Positions 29,898 to 42,320 of a DNA stretch of 64,000 nt are shown one piece after another. The notes beneath the pieces are model-generated. The model was not told the origin of the DNA and searched no databases. It was given only the letters and a program-made list of their open reading frames with translations. The position numbers and the translations under genes are program-made. Numbering within the stretch: the stretch's first letter is position 1; each line of letters starts with the position of its first letter. Source of the stretch: Pseudorasbora parva (lineage: Eukaryota; Chordata; Actinopteri; Cypriniformes; Gobionidae); assembly GCF_024679245.1 (NCBI RefSeq), contig NC_090187.1, forward strand, positions 26,325,815-26,389,814, read 5' to 3'.

Positions 29898-30596
29898 CAA
29901 TACTTTGTTATATACCCTTTGTTGGCAAAGTTTTCTGTAAGTCGCCACAAGGTTTTTACACACTGTTGCTGGTAGTTTGGCCCATTCCTCCATGCAGAGC
30001 TCCTTTAGAGCAGTGATGTTTTGGGATTGTCACTGGGCAACCCAGATTTTCAACTCTTTCTATTTTCCCTCCCTCTAACTCCCTAAATATTTTCTATAGG
30101 GTTGAGATCTGGAGACTGGCTAGGCCACTCCAGGAACTGGAAATGCTTCTTACAAAGCCGCTCCTTCGTTGCCCGGGCGGTGTGTTTGGGAGCATTGTCA
30201 TGCTGAAAGACCCAGCCACGTTTTATCTTCAATGCCCTTGCTGATGGAAGGAGGTTTTTACTCAAAATCTCATGACACATGGCCCCATTCATTCTTTCCT
30301 TTACACGGATCAGTTGTACTGGTCCCTTTGGAGAAAAACAGCCCCAAAGCATGATGTTTCCACCCCCATGATTCACAGTAGGTATGGTGCAACTCAGCAT
30401 TCAGTCTTCCCAGCCTGTTACAGGTCTACAATTTTGTTTCTGGTGTCCTTTGACAGCTCTTTGGTATTGACCATAGTGGAGTTTGGAGTCTGACTGTTTG
30501 AGGTTGTGGACATGTCTCTTTTATACTGATTACATGTTCAAACAAGGTGCCATTAATACAGATAACGAGTGGAGGACAGAGGCCCTTAAAGACTAA

Positions 30597-31339
30597 CCCT
30601 GCATCCCAATTCAGATACTATCAATACTTAATAGTATTCGAAATAAGAATTAATATGTCCCAAATCGTAGAATATTGAAAAGAGTATGCCAAAGATACCC
30701 GGATGATGTATTATTTCCGGTCAATATTCGAAGTGCGGATCGACGCACAATCTAACGGCTGATATTGCCGACAACCCTTTGCAAGTTTAACGTGATTTAG
30801 ATTAGAACTACAATAAAAAAAGTGTTAAAAACTACAAACATGAGGGATGTGCAAGTCCGACAGTTAAGTAGAGAGGTTTAGATAAAGGGGTTTGAGTGAT
30901 AAATTATCGGTATTTAGCCTGACAAAAATATATTTATTCAGTGTTGTCCACATTATATTTCACCTGCAGCAGCATTGTGAACTTTTGTAATCATATGTTT
31001 GGCCATTAACTTTTAAAGCATTGGTATATTTAAACTGCAAACACACGAGGACAGTATCTGGATTAAAGACCCACGAATGGCAGATCAACATGCGGCTACA
31101 TTTCTCTCCGATATGGTAGGAGATTAAACTGAATGTGGAGGATTTGACGATGATTGAGTGCAGTTTAAACTGTGATGAGATGCACGTAACTAAGCAACAG
31201 AGTCCATTATAGATGAAGAAGTAGTATGTCCCAAAACTTGCATACTCTTTTGCTACACATTTAAAAGTACATACTTTTTGGTCACAAAAAGAGTACATAC
31301 TTTTAGAATGTAGTGTAAGTAGGTGAATCGGGACACAGC
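30597..31339. mobile_element. Non-autonomous element nested in the Tc1 transposon
   Basis: CCCTGCATCCCAATTCAGAT on the left and GGTGAATCGGGACACAG on the right form imperfect inverted ends of a type common in fish hAT-like MITEs. The flanks (CGAGTGGAGGACAGAGG, and AAGTTACAAGTCTGTGAGAG) are continuous parts of the host Tc1. The open frame on its minus strand has no recognisable domain. Confidence 0.55.
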
Positions 31340-31585
31340 ACAAGTTACAAGTCTGTGAGAGCCAGAAATCTTTCTTTTTTTGTAAGTGACTAAATACTCA
31401 TTTTCCACCATAATTTGCAAATAAATTCTTTAAAAATCAGACAATGTGGTTTTCAGATTTTTTTCTCATTCTGTCTATCATAGCTGAAGTGTATTTAAGA
31501 TAAAAATTACAGGCCTCTCTCATCTTTTTAAGTGGGAGAACTTGCACAATTGGTGGCTGACTAAATACTTTTTTGCCCCACTGTA

Positions 31586-33995
31586 TATAATCCGAATTAC
31601 GGAAATGTTGGGACATTTTTTAGATTTGAATAAAATGACAACTGAAAGACTTTCAAGTCACATGAGCCAATCTTTTATTCACAGTAGAACATGTTTAAAC
31701 GGATACATTTTTTCACTTTTATCCAATAGATGAGCTCATTTCAAACGTGATGCCTGCTTCAAGTCTCAAAAAAGTTGGGACAGGGGCATGTGTAGCATCT
31801 ATTCTTTTTCAAACAGTGAGCTATGATTTTCTGGAATGTTAAGAGTTGGAATTTGATCCCATTCTTGCCTGATATAGTTTTCCAGTTGCTGAAGAGTTTG
31901 TGGTCATCTTTGATTTATTTTCCGTTTAATGATGCGGCTAATATTCTTTATAGTTGAAAGATCAGGCCAATTCTGCACCCGGACTCTTCTACGACGAAGC
32001 CATGCTGTGGTAATAGTTGCAGTATGTGGTTGTCCTGCTGAAATACACAAGGCCTTCCCTGAAATAGACATCGTCTGGAAGGGAGCATAGGTTGCTCTAA
32101 AACCTTTCATATCAATATATCTTTCAGCATTCAGAGTGCCTTCCAAAACATGCAAGTTGCCTCTACTGTATGCACTTATGCACCCCCATACCATCAGAGA
32201 TGCTGGCTTTTGAACTGAATGCTGATAGCACGTTGGAAAGTCTCCCTCCTCTTTAGCCCGGAGGACATGGCGTACAGGATTTCCTACAAGGTCAAATTTG
32301 GACTCGTTTGACCATAGAACACTTTTCCACTTTGAAATAGTCAATTTTAAATGAGCCTTGATCCACGGGACATGACAGTGCTTCTGGACCATGTTCACAT
32401 ATGGCTTCCTTTTCGCACAATAGAGCTACAGTTGGCATCTGCAGATGGCACGACGGATTGTGTTTACCGGAAGTATTCTTGAGCCCATTTAGTAATGTAA
32501 TTGACACAATCAGGGTGAGATTGTGAGATGTCGTCTGAGGGCCCGAAGACCACATGCATTCAATAAAGGTCTTTGGCCTTGTCCCTAGAGATTTCTCCAG
32601 TTTCTCTGAATCGTTGAACGATGATGTTATGCACTATAGATAACGAGATTTGCAAAGCCTTTGCAATTTGACATTGAGAAACATTGTTTTTAAAGTATTG
32701 CACAATCTTTTTACACACTCTTTCACAGACTGGAAACTGCCCCTCTTTACTTCTGAGAGACTCTGCCCCTCTAAAGCCTAGTTCAGACAGCACGATTTTG
32801 AAACTCGTTGGGTCACTGCTCTTTTCACACTGCATGACTATCTGGGGTTATCATTCAGTCACTGCTGTGTTCACACTACACAATTGTTTGACGACAAAGG
32901 AGTTCACACTGCATGACTGAACAAGAGGAAGAATCGCCGACAACTCTCTCTCTCTGGTGCGCAACCTACGTTTCCCAACTACACGTGTGATGTGACAAGT
33001 AAACAACGCGAGATCACGTGCGTCAGACCGGAGTTCTCACGCGAGACTTGGAATTGTTATTAAACTTGTTGAATTTTCAATAATTGGAATTGTCAATAAT
33101 GTTATTATTATTGGTAAAATGATAGACTGCACAAAGTTTGCTTCAAATTGTATGTGTGCTGATTTATGAAGCAAAAAAAAAAAAAAGAACATGGCGACAA
33201 GAAATTGTTGGAGGGAGCAAGGATTGTGTTCTGCAAAGAGTTTGAGGTAAATAAATAATTTTGTAGTGCTGCTGCTGCGGCTGGATGTGCAAATGTTTGG
33301 CCTTTGTTTCTGTTTGATAGAATTGTAAATATATTTATTAAAATACTGATATTCTGCTCTATAACTCCTCCCTGAACCTCCCGCTGCCCCGTATCTCACT
33401 CTCTCATTGGCCGTCGGTCATCGCCGATGTAATTTTCAGTCAGAACTCAGTTCACAGAGCAGGAGTTTGAATCGCCGACAGGTCCATATTTATTAGCATG
33501 TCAATTATCTCACCGGCGTCAGCGACTCGTTGGCGATTCTCTCTGATCGCGTCTTTGATTATTCACACTTCGTGATTGTCACTCGCGTGCACGAGCACCG
33601 ATTTGCCTATGATCTCGGGCATTTGTCGGCGATTTCCCAAAACCTGTCTGCGACTCAAAATCGGAGCAAAAATCGGGCAGTGTGAACTCGGCTTAAGACA
33701 TCCCTTTTATTGCTAATCATGTTACAGACCAGATATAAATTAACTGAATTAGTTGCTAGATGTTCTCCCAGCTGAATCTTTTGCAAATTTCTTGCTTTTT
33801 CTGCCAATTGTAGAAGGCAAAATTTTGAAATGAGCTCAATTAGTGGATAAAAGTGTACAATTTCTCTATTTAAACATTTGTTTTGTTATCTATGTTCTAT
33901 TATGAAAAAAATATTGGCTCATGTGATTTAAAAATCTTTTAGTTGTCATTTTATAAAAAGTGGCCCAATTTTTCAGAAATTCGGGTTGTGTGTGT
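31586..33995 (-). mobile_element. Tc1/mariner-type transposon with decayed transposase, interrupted
   Basis: Its ends are inverted repeats of about 90 bp (AATCCGAATTACGGAAATG, and AAAATGACAACTGAAAGAC with GAGCCAAT on the left; ATTGGCTCATGTG, AGTTGTCATTTT and AAATTCGGGTTGTG on the right). Minus-strand frames give a helix-turn-helix part (32835-32560: NNVSQCQIAKALQISLSIVH) and a catalytic part (32398-31904: [28 protein letters not shown]). It directly abuts the previous Tc1 copy and is interrupted at 32775-33693 by a smaller element. Confidence 0.8.
32775..33693. mobile_element. Nested MITE with TAA target duplication (Harbinger-like)
   Basis: The left end AGCCTAGTTCAGACAGCACG and the right end read inward AGCCGAGTTCACACTGCCCG form terminal inverted repeats of about 25 bp, and both are flanked by TAA (32772-32774, 33694-33696). 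The host transposon resumes in register on either side. A TAA duplication fits the TWA preference of PIF/Harbinger elements. No transposase is present. Confidence 0.7.
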
Positions 33996-34014
33996 ATTAT
34001 GTATGTATGTATGC

Positions 34015-35610
34015 ATGCATATTATATATATTAACACAACATTCCTGAACCATTTTTGCTTTGTGGCAGTGCACATTATTCTGCTGAAAGAGGCCACAGC
34101 CACCAGAGAATAATGTTTTTATGAAAGGGTGTAGTCTGAAACAATACTTACGTAGGTGGTATGTGTCAAATTAACATCCACGTGGATGGCAAAACAGAAC
34201 ATTGCCCAAAGCATCACTCTGCCTTCGCCGGCTTGCCTTCTTCCCATAGTGCATCATGGTGCCATGTGTTCCCCAAGTAAGCACACCTGGCTATCCACGT
34301 GATGTAAAAGAAAACGTGATTCATCAGACAAGGCTACCTTCTTCCATTCCTCCTTGGTCCAGTTCTGATTCTCACATGCCTACTGTTGGCATCTTACTTA
34401 GGCTATGGACAGGGGTCAGGCCACCCTGACTGGTGTGCAGCTATGCAGTCCCATATGTAACAAACTGTACTGCACTGTGTATTCTGAGTTTCTGACACCT
34501 TTCTATCAGAATATGAGCTACAGCAATTCATCTGATTGGACCACACGAGCCTAATAATAATAATAATAATACATTTCATTTGTACCCATGTTCTTCCTAC
34601 CTGTATAACAACTTAACAAGTATAGGAAATATAGATAAATTGTTATCAGTTTGCACTGCATAAATTATGAATTATATAGATTAATCCTTATTAAAGGTAG
34701 GCCTACAGAAGTTATTTAGTCAAGTAAAGAGCAAATTTAGTGAGCAATTACTTTTGTTCGTTACATTGTCATTATAAGTGGTTACTGTCACTTTAGAAGA
34801 TCTTTCGCTGTCGCACATTATGCAGATGTGAGATGCTGAAGTCGCAGTTACAAAACTTACAAAACGAGTGTCTGTCCCCCATCTGCTCCTCTTCAGAAAA
34901 TTAAATTCGCTGTCCCATTGATCATGGGATTTACACGAGGGTTTTAGCAGGAGTGCTTTCTGTCTCTATCTTTACGTCCATCATCCGTCTCTCTCTGTTG
35001 TTTTTTTTGTTGTTGTTTTTTCCCGCGTTGCCGTTGCCACTCGTCATCTGACCTCACCATATAGACCCTAAAAAGACTAACCTCGCGACAACGGCCACCT
35101 ACAGACCTACAGTCCTACAGTAGCCTACTAGGCTACTGCAGATGGCAGTTATCGCGAGGCTAGATACAGAGCTCAGATTGGAAATGTTTTTTGTTTTTTT
35201 ACTCCGGTATTATTATTTTTTAATAACGCAGGTTAGGCTACGGGAGATTTACAGGAAAATACTAATACGGGAGGACGGCGGGAAAGAAGGGTAAAATACG
35301 GCACTTTCACCCTTGTTCCTTTCTTGGACCACTTTTGACCACTACAGACTGGAAAAAATACACCCCACAAGAGCTGCAGTTTTGGAGATGCTCTGACCCA
35401 GTCATCTCCGTCACAATTTTGCCCTTGTCAAATCCCTTCGCTCAATCCTGACACTTGCCAATGTTTTCTCCTTCTAACACATCAACTTTGAGGACAAAAT
35501 GTTCACTTGCTACCTAATAAATACCAACCACTAACAGGTGCCGTGATGAAGAAATAATCAGTTATTTACTTCACCTCATCATGTTATGCCAGCCCATGCA
35601 TACGCTCGTA
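34015..35610 (-). mobile_element. Third Tc1-like transposon, interrupted
   Basis: Stretches such as AGAGGCCACAGCCACCAGAG, GCCTTCTTCCCATAGTGCAT and AACGTGATTCATCAGACAAG (34090-34560), then CTTGGACCACTTTTGACCAC and AGAGCTGCAGTTTTGGAGAT (35310-35600), belong in order to one Tc1-like transposase family, read on the minus strand. The parts are separated by an unrelated insertion. It is decayed by stops and deletions. Confidence 0.65.
34551..35306. mobile_element. Unclassified insertion splitting the third Tc1-like transposon
   Basis: Sequence from the (AAT)n run at 34551 to about 35306 interrupts otherwise collinear Tc1 sequence. The ends were not resolved into inverted repeats. No coding potential is seen. 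Confidence 0.4.
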
Positions 35611-35809
35611 AAATAACATATTATATAAACATGTCACCGAAAATAAATAAATCAATAAACTATATTTAACATTCAAAGTTAAAAACAAACAAAATGTGTT
35701 GTAATTTATATTGCGATCACATGCGCTCTGTGATTACATATACTGAACAAACTTTTATCAGCGTTAGTCTCGGATTTATCCACTAGATGGCAGTAATGAC
35801 TCAGATTGA

Positions 35810-35937
35810 TTTCTAGCAAACAGAGACCTATGACAGAGACGCAGTAAACGGAAGTGTAAAACGGCTTCCCGTTGTATGTTTATGTGAAAAAGTGGCACAT
35901 CATCATATAATCGTGAGATTTTCGCAATTTGTGAGTT
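35810..35937 (+). promoter_or_regulatory. Probable prpf18 promoter and 5'UTR with ETS-like site
   Basis: About 80 bases before the prpf18 ATG lies CGGAAGTG (35849-35856), a good ETS/GABPA-type site common in TATA-less housekeeping promoters, followed by a roughly mirrored CTTCCCG. No TATA box is seen. The transcription start is not fixed by the sequence alone. Confidence 0.4.
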
Positions 35938-36474
35938 ATGGACATCCTCAAAGCAGAGATCGCGAGGAAAAGAAAGCTCATAGAGGACAAAGATCTCGTA
36001 GACGTGAGTATCGACTGTTCTAGAATGTTTTGTAGTTCGGATCAGTTTACTCTTTACACCGTTGTGTTAAGTTGTGTTTTTAATGTTTATGCAGTTGTGT
36101 GCACACATATGTGGGTTTGTGGAATGATGTACTCTTGCTGTTTCTCCAGGACTCAAAGAAATACTTCAAAAGAGCTGATCTCGCGCGTAAGGAAGAGGAA
36201 GAATATTATAGGAGATGTGGATACAAGGTATACTTCAGTTGTGAATGTTACATCATGAATGATACAGATTCAATTATTTCCATTTTTACTCATGTGGTTG
36301 AACACAGCTGGTCGAAAACACCTTTAATCACGTTTTCAGTCTTTTAGTTGCCTTCTAAAATTAAAAAGACCTATTTTCATCCATAAAGACCAAATGTATA
36401 CAGCGAAAAACAAATACTATGAATATGGAAAATTGTTACATTGTTTTTTTTACTCAGTGTATTTCTGTAATGTG

Positions 36475-36554
<80 letters not shown>

Positions 36555-36702
36555 AAAACATACACACACACACACACACACTTTTATGGTGATGTTGCAG
36601 GTTTATTTTAAATCGATACATTTTAGGCTCTTTTGTTTTTTATAAATTAAAATATTGAATATCTTCATATATATATATTTCCCCTACTGATAATATACAT
36701 AA

Positions 36703-36749
<47 letters not shown>

Positions 36750-39700
36750 TAAATAATATAAAAATATATAATTTTTTTTATTTTTATGGGAGTAGTCTCA
36801 GACTACCAAAACAGCTACGTATTTTCATCTATAAAGACTCCATTTATACAGTGAACAACTAATAATATAAATATGTAAAATATTATTTAATAAATATTTT
36901 GTTTCCATTGTTATATTATGTTTTTACTTAGTTAAATGCTCTGCTTATTTTAATATTATTTTTATTTTAATATTTTTTATTTATTTAGTTGAATCTTATT
37001 ACTTTTATTTTTGTTCCATTTTATCAGACCATAATTTTATTTTTATATATTTTTTTTAATTTGCTCTTATTTTTATATTTTTAGCTTTCATGTTAATTTT
37101 AGTTTGCTTTTGAGTAATTTCATTTAATACGTTTGTTTTAAATATTGCTATTTCAGATTCATTTATTTTTATTTCAGTTTTTATTTCCAATTAATAATTG
37201 TATTGCTTTAACTTAAACTTATTTCAGTCTACTGCAAATGCAGCTTTTCTCCTTTTTGTTTAGTTTAAGTTTTTCAAGGAATATTTTTTTGTTATTGTAT
37301 TTCAGCTTTATTTAAATTAACAAAATGTTTTAGTTAATAAAAATAACCCAGCGACATTAGAGGGGTCAACCATCCACTGTAGCTTTAAAAGAATTGAACT
37401 GTCCCATTTAAAATGTCTTCCCATGCTCACGCATTTGCTCTTTCACTCTAGTTCTCTCCTCCAGCAGTGTCTTCCGTCTGCTGTGTATCTCTTCTCATAT
37501 TGTCTTTCCTGATGTGTGTGTGTGTGTTCTGTGAGTTTAGGTTTCTAATGAGCAGCCTGTGAGACAGGTAGGGCTCAGGCAGACAGAATGCATGCTGCCA
37601 GAGAGAGATGTTTGACCGGGTTTCGGCATGACTGAAGAACATTTGTGTGTTTAATTGCCTTTGCTCCCAGTGTTGCACAAGCTGGAGGCAGCACCATCCG
37701 AATTTTAAGCCCAGCCTGCATAATGATCACAATAAAATCGGTGCTTTATGTGACAAGGATGCCCACCCAGGAGCAAATCAAATCAAAGTTGCTTAAATTC
37801 TAGATCTCTTGCCTGCTCTTTCATTTGTGCAATGCTCAAGGTTTATTTTTTATTTTTTTTTACTTGATTTACTTTGATTTAGCAGTGCACTGCATGCATG
37901 GTGTGTTTAATTAAAATCAGTGTCAAGATACAGCTTCAGTATCAGAGCATGACCGACAGGTTCATTATGGCAAGAGAGATATGTGATTCTTTGCTGTTCA
38001 CCCATTGCATCTTGGGAGAATTATGTGCACTCGTGCATATACAAGATTAGAAGAAGATTTAATCAATATAAAAAATGCATTGCTGCATGATTATATGTAG
38101 AAGTATCTGTTTGGCCTTTTTACTCGAAAATCTTGCCAGAATACTTTTTCCTTTTGTTGTTTATAAATTTATGATTATTATTTTTGCAAGCCGCCCTTCT
38201 CAATCTCACATTTATATGATTTGCAAAGGAATCAGCCTGATTTAAAAATAATAAAATGGAAAAAGGAGACTCTCTATACAAATATTTTTGTATTTTCTTT
38301 TCAAGCTGGACAAGACTGAGGATGAGGAGCCTCCATCTACATCAGCCAATCCTGTGTTAGAACTAGAGCTCACAGAGGAGAAACTGCCAATGACGCTCTC
38401 AAGACAGGAGGTGGGACAGCCAATCAGAGCTCACTGTATGTTACTTGTATACTGTACTTGTTTTCTTGGATTATCAATCAATCTTCGGGCTCCGTGTAGG
38501 TGATCAGACGTCTGAGGGAACGAGGTGAGCCGGTCCGTCTGTTTGGTGAATCCGATTATGATGCCTTCCAGAGACTCCGTAAGATTGAAATTCTGGCGCC
38601 AGAAGTAAACAAGGTAAGAGTCATAGGAATTTAGACAGATCGCTATCACATCCACCTTTACTCTAGCCATCTTGACACTCTTGTCGCGTGTAGTGTTTGT
38701 TTACCAGGAAACCATATTGGCTTTCCCTGCAAGAAAACACAGTTAAACATATTTTGCCAGTGCTTTTAAGAATATAGTACATTATATTGCTCATTTACAT
38801 ACTTTTTACGGATTACCTTGTCTGTATGTTTAGGGTCTGAGGAATGATCTGAAGGCTGCCATGGATAAGATCGATCAGCAGTATCTGAATGAGATTGTGG
38901 GTGGAGCAGAGGGTTCAGTTCTGCTGGACACACAACACGACCTCAAAGTGCATGAAGAAAATACCACCATTGAGGAGCTGGAGGTAAACTCACACACAGA
39001 ACCCACACCGTTAGCTTAAACTCATTTATATATCATCCGTATAACAGGTCAATTCCAGAATCTGTATAAAGGTGTCTGATTAGGAGTATTTTAAGCATGG
39101 TCCCACTAGGTGGCACTATAATCTTACATCTGAAATCTAATGTTCTTCATAACTGGAATACGAGGAGACCTGGGGCTCCGTTCTTCGTACCTCGCTTAAT
39201 ACATCTGAGATGTGACAGATACCAGATCTTTTAATCGTGATAACGGATCTCTGGCTAATTTGGTTCTTTAAACGAATTTGCAGATTGGATTAAAATATCT
39301 GTATTAAGTTATCTGAGATCACTGCTCGTGCCTGTGTTTTCTGAAGAGGGCAGATGCATCAATACTCGAAACCACGATCAGCAATGCAGCGATTGGCTGC
39401 CGTCAGGACAACGTAATGACATCATATAATTAAACAAGCCACCTGGCAAAAAACGTGTCAAAGAACAAAAAACACACATGTCTAGACCTTTATAAGGAAA
39501 CAGACAAACGACCAAACCAACATAAAAGTTAGATAAATTAAATGTGCAGTTTTGATGAACATGATTCCTAATTATTTATATTTACGATTTTATAATATTT
39601 GTACACACTTGTAATTTTTGTATTCAATTTGAAGCTGATTTTTTATGCGACAGTATTAATTAAAGTTTCTTAACGGTCAAGATCAAATTATCTGCATCTC

Positions 39701-42005
39701 TTGCGCTGCATCAAGCCACTCCCATAATATCTGTCATCACTCAAATTAATGCACGACAAAGATTAACTGCACAATGTGTGTAAACCTCCAATACAACAAC
39801 TATAAAGTAATTATTCTATCACAATTCACAAATAAATCTCTCAATCAAGTGACTGTGTCTATAGTATTATATGCAAATTTTACACAACATTAAAATATTA
39901 TTTTCAAATAAACTTTTATTTTTATTATTATTTTCAAATATTATTGCCCCTGGTTTAGTAATGAAGTCTTGTAATAAAGTAGCAGTGGCTGGGACAGATT
40001 TTAACTATCACCTCAAGATGCGATCTAATCCTGTTTACATGAAGTAAGCTCATGTAAGAGCCAAACAATCCGAGATCTACCCAAATCGTCAACAATCAAA
40101 TCCAGCTAACTGAGTTTGCGACGTGCAAAGAACGGCCCCAGGGGTTCCCAAAAATACTCCTCTCTAAAGACATTAAAAATAAACATGTGAATTCATCAAT
40201 ATTTCTCCAAATGTGACTAATTTTGTTAGTCCAATTTTTTTTGTTGACTAATTTTATTGACTATGCTTGAGTTTTGTTCAGTTTATTAACCAGTTAGACA
40301 ATACAATTTTCGATTTTAAAAACTGCCAAACTGACCTAAAACCAGCCCAGTTTTTTTTCCACCCGCCCAAAAATGCTTGCACAATCAAATTCACAACCGA
40401 CCAATTAACAACAATCTAGCAACGCTGATCTGAGGACACTTCAAGCAAATCTTTAGGTCGAAGATTGGGAAACTAGTCTATCTACATTATTATAACTGGC
40501 TGTCTGGATACTAATGCTTTTATGATTGAAGTAACTGTATAATATAAGATTAAGCATGTGTGATGCTAAATTAATAACCTTTATAAAACAGGTTCTGGGA
40601 GCATCTCTTGGCACTGATGATTTTAGAGACATGGACATCATAAACAAAGTACTGAGGGTATGTATTTTTTTTTATTTACTGTGGTTTTACATTTGTAAGT
40701 TAGTTTAAATCTTGTACTGATTTTAATAGCAATGCATTCAGACAATATTCAATATTTTTTTATTATTTAAATTAGTGATGTCAATTGACACAATTTGCCA
40801 TGATCAGTCATCATTTAAATTAATAAGAGGCATCTACTGTGGTTATCCAGATTATTTGACTATGCTCAGTTGTTTTACTCTAAATAGGATGGTAAAATGA
40901 ATCATTGGAGTTGTCAATGTGATCTGAATCATTTGATGAAACGATCCTTAACAAATATGTAAAGAATAATTGATGACCAGTCTTTGATTTATTAGAAAAA
41001 AATTACACTGGTGATTCTGCCATGCCATGTAGATTTATCTGACTGTAATCAATTAGTCTTCTTATACTGTGTTAACCACACCTCAAGACATTTTAAGTGT
41101 AATTTTCTTTCTAAATGTACATATTGTGCATATTACAGAAAATGTGGAGATTGCAAAAGGATAGGCAAAGGTTTTTAAAAAAAAAATTATACTGATTGAA
41201 ACTCTTCATATCCAGATAGCAATCAATAATAAAAGTTGTCTAAATATTTAAATATTCTTATAATAGTCTTATAATTATTTTTTTATAGTTCTTGCTGGGC
41301 GTGTGGGCTAAAGATCTAAACAGCCGAGAGGACCATGTGAAGCGTAGTGTCCAGGGCAAGCTCGCCAGTGCCACCCAAAAACAGACTGAATCTTATTTGG
41401 AGCCTCTTTTCAGAAAACTACGCAAGAAGGTATGCTGTTCTACATGCGAAGTATTATTATATATAGATTCACAAGCCTTCTGTTTAACTCATTGTGTCTT
41501 CTATATTTAGAATTTGCCAGGAGACATTAAGGAGTCAATTACAGACATCATAAAATTTATGCTGGAGAGGGAATATGTTAAGGTTTGTCTTGCTAATTAC
41601 AATATTTGCTTGAATTTCAGTTCTTAATAAGTATATTTGTGAAAACTTGACTAACACTCTGTGTATATGCAGGCAAATGATGCTTATCTGCAGATGGCTA
41701 TAGGAAACGCTCCATGGCCCATCGGTGTGACCATGGTGGGTATCCACGCTCGTACTGGACGTGAGAAGATCTTCTCCAAACACGTTGCCCATGTGCTCAA
41801 TGACGAGACCCAAAGGAAATACATTCAGGTCTGAAATGATACTATGAATAGGAGTTATATTACATAGTTGTGGTGTTGTGTTTTTTTCAGGTCAGTGATC
41901 TTTTTTTCTTCTTCACCTTTTCAGGGGCTGAAAAGATTGATGACAATCTGTCAGAAACATTTCCCAACAGATCCCTCAAAGTGTGTGGAGTACAACGCTC
42001 TGTGA
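35938..42005 (+). CDS. prpf18: Pre-mRNA-splicing factor 18, complete
   Basis: Ten exons: 35938-36003, 36150-36227, 38306-38410, 38500-38613, 38834-38983, 40592-40657, 41289-41429, 41511-41582, 41673-41828, 41925-42005 (TGA). They total 1029 nt, 342 residues, the family length, with every junction at phase 0. Prp18 acts in the spliceosome at the second transesterification step, helping 3' splice-site docking with Slu7. The N-terminus [18 protein letters not shown] is characteristic. An SFM/PRP4-like motif follows (about residues 80-125: [40 protein letters not shown]). The C-terminal all-helical Prp18 domain spans about residues 190-335 ([80 protein letters not shown]), ending KCVEYNAL. Intron 2 carries two (AT)n tracts and intron 5 a 1 kb inverted-repeat element. 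It is divergent from bend7 and convergent with frmd4a. Confidence 0.97.
36476..36555. repeat. (AT)n microsatellite
   Basis: An AT run of about 75 bp in prpf18 intron 2, followed by a short AC tract. The remainder of this 2.1 kb intron is AT-rich and shows no exon. Confidence 0.95.
36702..36746. repeat. (AT)n microsatellite
   Basis: A second AT run in prpf18 intron 2. Confidence 0.9.
39170..40142. mobile_element. Inverted-repeat transposon, CTGGGGC(T)CCGTTCTT ends
   Basis: The left CTGGGGCTCCGTTCTTCG and the right end read inward CTGGGGCCGTTCTTTGCACG match as terminal inverted repeats about 970 bp apart in prpf18 intron 5. Subterminal words (AGATCTTTTAATC, CGAGATCTACC) also recur. No open frame of note lies inside, so it is non-autonomous. 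Confidence 0.6.
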
Positions 42006-42320
42006 CGTACACATCACAGCATTCAGTCATGTTGTGTCTCGCTCTCTCGTGTTGTAAATAACTTATTGATTATAAATATACAGTCTTGAGAACATGTGGA
42101 TCTACAGCAGTGGTTTTCAATCCTGGTACCCACTGCTTTGCATGTCTCCCTTATTTAACACGCATGATTTAGAGATCATCAGCTGGTTCGGTGAGAGTTC
42201 CATGAACTAAACTGTATCAGGTAAGAGGGACATACTAAATGTGCAGAGCAGAGGGTCCTTAAGACCAGGATTGAAAACACTACATTTTGTTTTTTTAAAT
42301 AAAAGCTGATGTTACTTGTT
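42006..42320 (+). terminator. prpf18 3'UTR and poly(A) signal
   Basis: AATAAA at 42298-42303 lies about 290 nt after the prpf18 stop codon and is the first canonical signal. Most of the predicted 3'UTR is occupied by a short foldback repeat (about 42108-42287). Confidence 0.5.
42108..42287. mobile_element. Foldback MITE inside the prpf18 3'UTR
   Basis: AGTGGTTTTCAATCCTGGTA on the left is mirrored by ACCAGGATTGAAAACACTAC on the right, with partly complementary interior. It falls between the prpf18 stop and the first AATAAA, so it is probably transcribed. Confidence 0.65.

Larger units (their letters stand above)
28390..31585 (-). mobile_element. Tc1-like transposon, interrupted by two younger elements
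   Basis: The left subterminal part (CACATTGTCAGATTTTTAAA, GGTGGAAAATAAGTATTTGG, 28391-28460) is mirrored at the right (ATTTTCCACCATAATTTGC, 31400-31420). The right end reads CTTTTTTGCCCCACTG before TA (31584-31585). The coding part 30400-30083 on the minus strand shows Tc1 transposase with catalytic-type motifs [12 protein letters not shown] and [14 protein letters not shown]. An internal deletion removes the middle of the gene near 30390-30411. It is split by the TTAA element (28462-29897) and by another element at about 30597-31339. Confidence 0.85.

Noticed and set aside
31904..32835. Two minus-strand frames as host genes
   Set aside because: They are pieces of a decayed Tc1/mariner transposase within an element with clear inverted ends.
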